From NCBI GenBank assembly GCA_032871835.1, contig CM065299.1, positions 78,642,204-78,706,203 on the forward strand: a DNA stretch of 64,000 nt, written 5' to 3'. Every line of letters starts with the position of its first letter. Position 1 is the stretch's first letter. Positions 55,935-64,000 of this stretch are shown here, one piece after another. This DNA comes from Dipteronia dyeriana. Taxonomy: Eukaryota; Streptophyta; Magnoliopsida; Sapindales; Sapindaceae. A program made the position numbers and the translations under genes. The notes beneath the pieces are model-generated. The model made no database searches. It saw nothing but the letters and a program-made list of their open reading frames with translations, and was not told the origin of the DNA.

Positions 55935-58900
55935 ATGTTGAACTCCATGGCTGTTGCTGCAAGTGATGCATTTCTTTGTAGGAGTCTGCCAAGTATCAAC
56001 TTCAAGAACCAGGTTTCTGCTCTTAATGGAGGGAGGAAGCTCAAAGTGAAATCCAAGTTTAGTAGCAAAGTCCAAGATCAATTACAAGTGCGTATTGAAA
56101 AACAAGAGCAGATTTTGAGTGGTTTGAATTTGGGGTTTGATGTGGTGTCTGAAGGAGAGTTGAGAGATAAGGGGTTTATGGGGATGCGGAAGACGAAGAT
56201 GGTGTGTACATTGGACCTGCTTGTTGTTCAGAGCAAGATTTGGAGAAATTGGCTTTGGGAGGTATGTATGTAGCTAGGATCAATATGTGTCACAACACAA
56301 GAGAGTGGCATTGTGATGTGATTAGGAAGATCAAGAGGTTGAATCATGAAAAGGGTTTTTGTGTTTCGGTGATGATCGATACGGAAGGTAGTCAGATTCA
56401 TGTGGTTGATCATGCTTCTCCTTCCTCTGTCAAAGCTGAGGTATATTTCAACAACTCGCTATTTGGTTTGGTTATTCAATTAGGAAAACAGAAACATTAT
56501 TTAGCCTCTTTTTTCTTTTATCATGTTGTTTATTGTTATTATTTTGTTATAAAGCTACATAAATCTGTTTAATAAAGTCATTTATGTTGGATTACATTTA
56601 AGATTTTGGGAAAGAAATTGTAATTTTGATGGTTTCTTTTCTTCAATATGTTTTTGTTTCCTGATCTGGGCATCAGGAAGATTCGATATGGTTATTTACT
56701 GCAGAAAAATTCGAGGGGTCTCATACATCCTCAGTTCAAGCAAACAAAGGTTTCTCTGAAGGTAGTGAATTTTTTTGATATTTGAGTCAACAATCTCTTT
56801 ATTCAAAGAATGTGGAATTTTTTATGTAAATTTATTCTCTATCTCAATAAATTTCATGTTGGGCAGGTATTGAAGTGGGTGATGAGCTTGTTATTGATGG
56901 CGGAATGGCAAGCTTCGAAGTGATTGAAAAAGTTGGGAATGATTTGCATTGCAAATGCACCGATCCTGGTCTTTTCCTACCTCGAGCGAAATTGAGCTTT
57001 AGGAGAAATGGGAAGCTGGTTGAGAGAAATTATGGGCACCCCACTTTATCAACAAAGGTTGATTTCATATGCTCGTTTATTTTGAGATTTGATTTACGGA
57101 GTGTGGCCCTAGATCTGTTATATTAGGCAAGAATACTTAATTGGGACATCGCTTTTGATTTTGACATGACAATGGTTTTTCGTCTATGAATCTTGGTGAA
57201 TGATACTACTTTGTATAGTTTATAAGATTAATATTCTTTTGATTACCTCTATGATGATTCTCAAAATATATGCTAATAGATTTCCTACAAAAAGGTTAAA
57301 GATTTCTCAGACAATAGAGCTATAAAAAAAATCTGTGCTGCTCTAGATAATTACTACCTATAAAATCTCTCTTATCGATGATATTACAAGTGATGTTTTC
57401 ATTGTGTTATAAATCTCATTATAAGCTTCTTTATATAATTCTATGGTACAGACAATTTAAAAATTTCCTTGTGAGTTCTGAAGGACTGGGCTGACATCGA
57501 GTTCGGAATTTCTGAAGGTGTTGATTTTATAGCCATGTCATTTGTTAGTAATGCTGATTCTGTTAGGCATTTGAAGAATTACATCTCCACCAAATCAGCC
57601 AAGTAAGGAAATAAACATGATCAAGTTAAACTTAATGCTACAACAATAAGTTTCTTTAAGATTATCTCTTGCACAGTTTGAAATATTACATAGTGTTTTA
57701 ATAAAGTAGCTTGTCAACCAAGACTACCCGTTTACTTGTAATTGGCAGCTTTAAGTTTCTTCTAAAATTATGTGATGTGAGGTATATCTTTAGACTCAGT
57801 TTTTTTTTTACCGGTGGACAGCAGTTGTGCCTGCCAATGATGTCGTTAGGTTTGAATGCATTACCCGTTTTACTTTGTTATACTAAAGTTTCGTTCTTTT
57901 CAAACCCATCATAAAGAGTCCAAATATCAAATTTCACACCCTGAAACATCACATTAGAAAAGAAACAATTTGAATTCACTTGTCTGTATATCACACTGAA
58001 CTTATGACCAATATGGTCATAATGATTCTTATACTTGATGTATTGATACCTACCTCATCATTCTCTTACTAAACAGAATTTCCTTGTCTTTTTTTTTTCT
58101 CTCTTAAATTATACTTTGACCTTTAGTTGATAAAAACACCATCTTCTAAGTTCTTTGTTTTTTGATGTTAAGTTATATATTTTTCATTATGTCCTATGTG
58201 AGCTCATCAAACTGTAGCGAATCACAATTCTAAACTAAACTTGTAAAAGTGAACGTCTTGAGGATGCACAAAAATTCTGTCATATACATTAACTAAAGTT
58301 GGTGACATTATTTTAGTCTCTGTGGAATTGGAAGGTAGATTTATTCATTATTATGGAATAACTATTTCTCTGTGCTGACAAGATGAGGTTGTGGGTTCGA
58401 GTCTGCTTCTTTCCCAAATCTCGAATTATTTTAGTATTTAAAAAAAAAAAACACTATTTCTTTATGCCTCTGACTATACAATAAATGATTCTGTGGAGGT
58501 AAAGTGTTATATATATATATATATATATATCCTCCATTGGATAGACTTGAATTTAGTTCTGGTCTTCTTAGAATTTAAAGTGTTAAACACTATCATTGTC
58601 ATTTCAGGTCTATAAAAGTTTTGGCAAAGATTGAAAACATGGAATCTCTTCAAAAATTGGAAGAAATTGTAGAGGTTTCTGATGGAATCATGGTGGCTCG
58701 AGGTGACCTTGGTGTTGAAATTCCTCTTGAACAGATTCCAACAGTCCAAGAGGTGATAATTAATGTATGCAGGCAACTAAACAAGCCAGTGATTGTAGCA
58801 TCTCAGCTTCTTGAGTCGATGGTTGAATACCCAACCCCAACCCGTGCTGAGGTAGAAACTCTAAAACTATTGATGTTCTTAACATTTTTATGCTTTATAG

Positions 58901-59659
58901 GCACTGTATTTTTCAATAACATTTCTTTAAAACGGTTATCTTTCTTGACATCATTAGGTAGCAGATGTTTCTGAAGCCGTTAGACAATATGCTGATGCCT
59001 TGATGTTGTCTGGCAAGTCAGCAATTGGACCATATGCACAGAAGGCTGTTTCTTTCTTGCGGATGGCCAGCAGTAGAATGGAATTATGGAGTCATGAGGG
59101 AAACCGACATAGTGCTCTCTATCAGTGTCAATTAGGAGTATCACTGTCAGATCGCATTGCAGAACAGATATGCAACTCTGCTGTTAAAATGGGTACTTCT
59201 CCTATCCCTCAACCCCTCTTCATCTAGCATTTACGCATCAACTTGAATATCAAACTTATTAATTAATAAACTGGTAAGGGGTTCAAGTATATCTAATGAT
59301 GGGGCTTCTTATCACTGTTCTTTTCTGTAGCTAATAACCTCCGCATGGATGCCATCTTTGTGTACACAAAGCACGGGCATATGACATCTCTCCTGTCTCG
59401 AATCCGTCCATACCCTCCCATATTTGCATTCACAAACGATGACAGCACCCGAATGGCTCTGAATTTACAGTGGGGAGTTATTCCACTTCTTGTGGATCTG
59501 TCGGACGACATGGAGGCTAACATTTCAAAGACCATAGATCTCATAAAAACGAAGGGGATGGTGACGGAGGGGGATTCTGTTTTGGTGGTCTCAGATTTAA
59601 CTCCAGCTCATTTTACTTCAACAGCATTTCAATCAATTCAGGTGAAGACCATTGGTTAA
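55935..59659 (+). CDS. PKP4: Divergent plastid pyruvate kinase (PKP4-like), seven exons, one frameshift
   Basis: Pyruvate kinase transfers phosphate from phosphoenolpyruvate to ADP in glycolysis; plastid forms support fatty-acid synthesis. Exons: 55935-56440, 56677-56761, 56867-57057, 57484-57602, 58608-58851, 58958-59192, 59331-59659; all introns GT-AG and phases agree. The start is ATG 55935 or 55947 (MAVAASDAF, plausible transit peptide). Landmarks: [76 protein letters not shown] and a C-terminal VSDL. K and E of KIE and D of RGDLG are kept, but NFSHG is NMCHN, the Arg after DTKGPEI is His, and TQMLESM is SQLLESM, as I recall for the PKP4 branch, so catalysis is doubtful. One base is missing near 56210 (ACA|TTGGACCT), shifting exon 1. 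About 569 residues; I recall the Arabidopsis protein as longer. Confidence 0.8.
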
Positions 59660-60127
59660 GTAAAGAGGATATAATGCTAAGCAGTATGCAATGCGATGAT
59701 GGAATCTATGAGTCCTCATAAGAGCATTGATCTTCATGCTTTTTTCTATGTAATGGAAGGTTTCATATATGGTTCCTATGCTGACTGTAAATTGTAACCC
59801 AAACTTGGTTTTCTTGACATGAAAAAGATGGTTCAGAGGATGATATTTGGGCCATTGATTAGAATTTTGAGAGAAAATCTATCAGAGTATCAGACCATTC
59901 TATTATACTTGGATTATATAACTATACATTGAATTTCCATCAAGTGTGGACAAGTATTTACAAAGGCCTTGTCCAAAATCCGCTATTCATACATATAGAT
60001 GTTAGATCCTATTTTGCAAATATATAGGTATATAACTGATTTCTCTCAACAAACCCACCCATGTCACACCAGGCAACCACCCTTCCCTATTAATTATTCA
60101 GTGCCGTATATACTGGTAGTATTGGAG
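59660..60127 (+). other. Pyruvate kinase 3' UTR and following intergenic DNA
   Basis: No coding signal. The 3' UTR probably ends within the first 250 bases, but I see no decisive poly(A) signal. Confidence 0.35.
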
Positions 60128-60545
60128 AGGCTTAATTGCACAAACATCCCCTAAGTTTAAATGAAATTGCACTCGTATGCAACCTTTCCATTTATTGTAC
60201 AAACATCCCCTGTAAAAAGTTGACCAATATGGAATGATGAATTTAACCTTACACAAAATTATCAATTTTGATCCCTCTATTTTCTATAATAGCAGGTCAA
60301 TCCCAAAAAACCTTTGACCTTTAATTAAAAATTTAGTTGGAAACTAAATTAAAGGAAAAAGGTTTTTTGGGATTGACTTGCTATTATAGAAAATAGAGGG
60401 ACCATAATTGATAATTTTGTGTAAGGGTAAATTCGTTATTCCATGTTGGTCAACCTTTTACAGGGGATGTTTGTGCAATAAATAGAAATTTTGTATATAA
60501 GTGCAATTTTATTTAAACTTAAGGGATGTTTGTGCAATTAAGCCT
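60128..60545. mobile_element. Foldback MITE with arms of about 200 bp
   Basis: Starts AGGCTTAATTGCACAAACAT and ends with its reverse complement, TTAAGCCT. The two halves are complementary over about 200 bp each with scattered mismatches, around a short centre near 60330-60345. Direct flanks TATTGGAG and TATTGGAG or ATTGGAG give a 7-8 bp target duplication. Transcripts through it would form a long hairpin. Confidence 0.75.
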
Positions 60546-60878
60546 ATTGGAGATGGATACTACCGAATCTACTTTGTGAAGATTGACGTGTCTATCCAAT
60601 TTACATGTGGTTTTGTACATCATATGAAACTGGCAAGTTTCAATTTAGTTGGTGAATGGTGACCCAACTGCTAATCAAATCAGACAAACAAGTCACCACT
60701 GATGCCAAGAGCGACTTGTGTAGTATTCTAATGACTAATCAATCACAAAAACTCACATTAGTCGTGACCTTTCACTCGGTTCCAGCCACAAACCAACAAC
60801 CCACGTCATCCTCCGCTCACGTTAGCCACTCTACACCCTCAAAATCTAACCTACGCCCACTCGGTGCACACCCTCTCA

Positions 60879-60922
60879 AAAAATCAAAAAATCAAAAAAT
60901 CAAAAAATCAAAAAATCAAAAA
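60879..60922. repeat. (CAAAAAAT)n octanucleotide repeat
   Basis: About five copies of an 8-bp unit, roughly 95-135 bp upstream of the start codon at 61016, probably in the leader or core promoter of the next gene. Confidence 0.8.
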
Positions 60923-61015
60923 AGTAAGTCTGATTGTTCAATATGAAATTGTGCTTTCATTGATGCAACAAAACACAGAAAAAACAAAAACGAAATCATC
61001 ACGAGCAAACAACAA

Positions 61016-62222
61016 ATGGCCGCTGCTGTTGCTGCTTCTGTTCATATTCTGAAATCAAGTTTGTTGACTCCGGTTGCCATTTCGCACTCGAAATTTCCGG
61101 CAAAATCGGATTCCAGGAAACTGATTCTCAAGTCCAGAGGTTACAAAAGGTCGCGGTGTTTTATTAGAAAGAAATTTAGGGCTTGCTGTAGTGTTCAAGA
61201 TGGCGATAACCAAAGCAATGGCAAGTTGTTCACTATTCTTTTTTGTTTTCTAATTTTTATCTTGATTGCGATAATTAATTAATTTTTTTAACTTTAAATA
61301 TGTTACTTTTTAGTTAGTACTTAGTAGTATTAAAGGTTGTGATATGTATTTAATGACTAATGAAGAATAATAATCGTATTTGATAATGTTTTAATGTGTT
61401 TGAAAATTTCAGTTGAAGTCAAGAGTCATGCTAGTTTTGAAATTTTTATTTTTAATTTTAGAAACTTCAATTGAAGGAATTCTTGGAGAGAATTCTTGGG
61501 ATTTTTTTTGAAATAATGGAACAACATAATTATGGACTAATAGATAAAGTGGAACCAGATGGATATTGCGCCAGTTAAAACTCTTGTGTTTGTATTCAGA
61601 AATTGTTGCGATTATGATCATATGCTTAAGTATGAAATTTATTTCAAATGAAGTTTATACATACCTCTGAAGAGGCAAAATTTGGAAACAAGTATTTTTG
61701 CAAGGTATGAGTTTTCATCAAGTGTAAGTGCGTAACAATGCCTTTAGTATCCATGAAACTTACCTGTTTTTATGTTTGAGGTGGCGGAGCAATGGAGGTA
61801 GGTCTTCCACATGTTTTTAAAACTAAGTTAAACGTTACTTACTATACTTGGTGGGTTAAGTAGTTATTTATATATGGAGTGAGTGAGGGGCTACTCCAAC
61901 TTTATGAAAAAAAAGGTGACAATCCTCCCTTAAAATTTCTTTTATTTATCATTATGATTCTCTTTTTGTGCCTAATAGAAAACGTTTTTCAGGTGAAGAA
62001 CCTCCCGAGTCATTATTCATGAAGGAACTAATGAGGAGAGGTATGAATCCAACTTCATTGCTTGAGGAAACAAACAGAACTGATTATGGAACGGATGATG
62101 AGACAAAATTGAGGGAACAAGACGGAGGATTCTCAAAAAGAAATACAGTCTCGACTGAATTAGACAAAAACTTATCTAATCAGAGGGAGCGATCCATGGC
62201 ATTGAACAGTGAAGGCCTTGAG
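61016..62222 (+). CDS. 5' exons of an unidentified, probably plastid-targeted protein
   Basis: Exon 1 (61016-61220) starts MAAAVAASVHILKSS and is rich in Ser, Lys and Arg with almost no acidic residues for about 55 codons, as in chloroplast transit peptides. Exon 2 (61993-62222) continues GEEPPESLFMKELMRRGMNP, then TSLLEETNR, an acidic stretch, and ends SMALNSEGLE before a GT donor. The join requires a GC donor (ATG|GCAAGT at 61221); the nearby GT at 61225 would give an immediate stop. Further exons should follow but are not recognised in the window. I do not recognise the family. The product is likely soluble up to this point. Confidence 0.65.
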
Positions 62223-62980
62223 GTTGGCACATTCTTTTTATTGATTGGTTCATAAGAAATTTTTGTCCCAAAGCTTTAAAATTTTCTTGAAACTTAAGAA
62301 AATCTATTTTAGAAACTTAAGAGTTATGTTTTAGTTAAATCTATTTCAATTTTATATAAACTTGAAAAGTTTACTGACATCTGGGTACGATGAAGGAAAT
62401 ATGTTTTTTGTGTTACCAATTTATTGAAATGATTCATGAGCTCTTTTCACTTGTTCTTAATTATATCATTCCTGATTTTCAACACCATTTTGAGAAATTT
62501 TCTTCTCCTTTCTCATTTTCTTGCTTCCACTTCCCTAGTAAGTTAGGCCTTCTTAGAAGGGTATAGCATATTTTATTTTTAGTTTGAGGATTTATCTGAA
62601 ACTGAAATAGAAGAGGAGGAATATGATTTTTTTTTTGTTATAAGTGACTAGCGCTTGAGAAAATACATGTTCTTGTAAGTTGTCATCTCTTCTGTGGTAA
62701 ATACTGTCAGGCTAAAAGGCTTTTTCATTAGTGTGCAGAATAAAGTGGTTGGGACCTTTTTAGTTCCTTAGGTAAATTTGCCTGATTACACATGGAGAAA
62801 ATTTAAATCCTTGAAAAATATTATATTTGTTTAGTGTGTTATACTGAAAAAAAAAATAGAAAACTGAAATTGTTCAATTTCTGAGTGGATGAAACCCCGT
62901 TCATCATGTTCTTTTGTGATTGAACTTTGACTATCTGTTTCCACTATTATAGCATTTGATACAGGCAAAACATTATTAAG
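62223..62980 (+). other. Probable intron of the unidentified gene
   Basis: Begins with a GT donor after GGCCTTGAG. A/T-rich, no frame of interest, no further exon recognised. Confidence 0.45.
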
Positions 62981-64000
62981 AAGATGTTAGTCTGTTGGCA
63001 TGTATGGAATATAATGGAATTTTAGAGCCACCAAAAAAAGCACTTCAAATCACTGGCTCATGGTTTATTCTTTTGACTAAGATTCAGTTTCTTGTTCATA
63101 TTTTCTCATATTCCCTATGTTTCTATGTGAAGAATTCGACTATTTGCTTTAAATTTTATTATGTGCAAAGCTGTAGTTGTAAACACGGCAGTCCTAAGGT
63201 TACAAACTACTAAGAATCAGTTTCTCTTAATTAGAGAATCAGATCCCATAAAACTAGCTACTAAATTAGGAAATAAAATAAATAAATACAAACTGAATGC
63301 CTAATATCTCTCAAACATCTAGGCCGACTAAAATACGCATATTATTAACACCACTCCCCTCCCCCTACGCAGGAGTGCTTTAGTTAAGATGTCAGCAGCT
63401 TGCTAATTTGTTGGAATGTAAATTAATTTTAGTATACCAAAGTTGACCTTTTCCTTGATAAAATATCGATCTATCTCAATATGCTTGGTTCGACCACAAT
63501 GAATCGGATTCTTTGCAATGCTAATAGTAGCTTGATTGTCCCAGAAAATATTAATAGGCTCCTCTTATGTTTATTCTGAGGTCGGATAGAACCATTTTAA
63601 TCCAAAGCCCTTCACAGATCCCATGTTGCATTACACGAAGTCCTGTTTCTGCACTACTTTGGGCAACAACAGACTGCTTTTCACTCCTCCATGTAGTTAA
63701 GTTGCCCCAAATTGTAGTGCAATACCCTGAAGTTGACCGTCAATCTGTGATTGAACCAGCCCAATCAACATCCGAATGTACAATCACCTCCCTGGTTGTA
63801 GTTTTCCGAAAAAATAAACCCTTTACGGGAGTTAATTTTAAATACCTGAGTATCCTTTGAACTGCTGTCATGTGCTCTTCGGTTGGACGTTCATGAACTA
63901 ACTCACTGAACTTACTGGGAAGGCTATATCTGGTCTTGTGTGTGACAAGTAAATTAGTTTTCCCACAAGCCGTTGATACCTTCCTTTATCAACCAGAGCA
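62981..64000 (-). mobile_element. Copia element, 3' part, minus strand, running off the window
   Basis: On the minus strand a GAGGGGAGTGG polypurine tract precedes TGTTAATAATATG (LTR start at 63350). LTR sequence extends leftward to an unresolved end, perhaps near 63180. The pol part lies to the right. It probably inserted into an intron of the gene at 61016, though the gene's remaining exons are not seen. Confidence 0.55.
63380..64000 (-). pseudogene. Copia RT end and RNase H
   Basis: Minus-strand translation gives VSELVHERPTEEHMTAVQ, ILRYLKLTPVKGLFF, VIVHSDVDWAGSITDRRSTS, WRSEKQSVVAQSSAET and HGICEGLWIK. This is the standard copia RNase H segment (DADWAGxxxDRRSTSGY, WxSKKQxVVARSSAEAEYR). 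Stops follow at about 63540-63580 and in the tail, so it is inactive. Confidence 0.8.

Noticed and set aside
60656..60946. A 96-codon frame before the second host gene
   Set aside because: It runs into an octanucleotide repeat and ends upstream of the transit-peptide start. Its Lys/Ser content at the end comes from the repeat.
1..64000. tRNA, rRNA or organelle-derived genes
   Set aside because: No cloverleaf-like sequence with A and B boxes or conserved rRNA segment was recognised by eye; a dedicated scan could still find one.

Overview
The window looks like transposon-rich nuclear DNA of a flowering plant, probably a eudicot. Two spliced host genes lie at the right end, both with likely chloroplast-targeting starts. 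Nearly everything else is decayed and nested Ty3/gypsy and Ty1/copia retrotransposons, with a few MITEs and LINE pieces. The species cannot be named from the sequence.

Left block (1-16.1 kb). Ty3/gypsy LTRs whose bounds I read as TGATGAG...TATCA, and a Tat-like gypsy remnant that has lost its reverse transcriptase, lead into the most striking object here. This is a degenerate tetranucleotide array at 3146-10564, about 5.66 kb of GTGC/ATGC/GTAC-type DNA, nearly all alternating purine-pyrimidine and G/T-rich on the + strand throughout. Two complete solo LTRs in opposite orientations (5665-6449 and 9323-10297), each with an imperfect 5-bp target duplication, cut it into three blocks. A minus-strand gypsy element (10565-14487) closes it on the right, followed by a broken plus-strand LTR containing LINE-derived sequence.

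Middle block (16.1-46.3 kb). A palindromic AGCTTTTATAAAAGCT-type repeat is followed by a hAT-like MITE. Into the MITE's right target duplication a 6.4-kb LTR element without coding capacity has inserted (553-bp LTRs, PBS, PPT, 5-bp TSD). Next is a minus-strand Tat-like gypsy (about 26.0-45.0 kb). Its RT region is split by two solo copia LTRs, and the second of these is itself split by a gag-only copia element that contains a LINE 3' end.

Right block (46.3-64 kb). A plus-strand Tat-like gypsy truncated at its 5' end is followed by a 50-bp tandem repeat and an antisense reading frame typical of this lineage. After locally duplicated upstream DNA comes a seven-exon gene for a divergent plastid pyruvate kinase (PKP4-like), which carries a one-base frameshift in exon 1. 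A long-armed foldback MITE separates it from the 5' exons of an unidentified, probably plastid-targeted gene with a GC-AG intron. A minus-strand copia element lies downstream, in or beyond that gene, and runs off the window.

The reading frames of up to 361 codons inside the tetranucleotide array are a by-product of its period and should not be annotated as genes.
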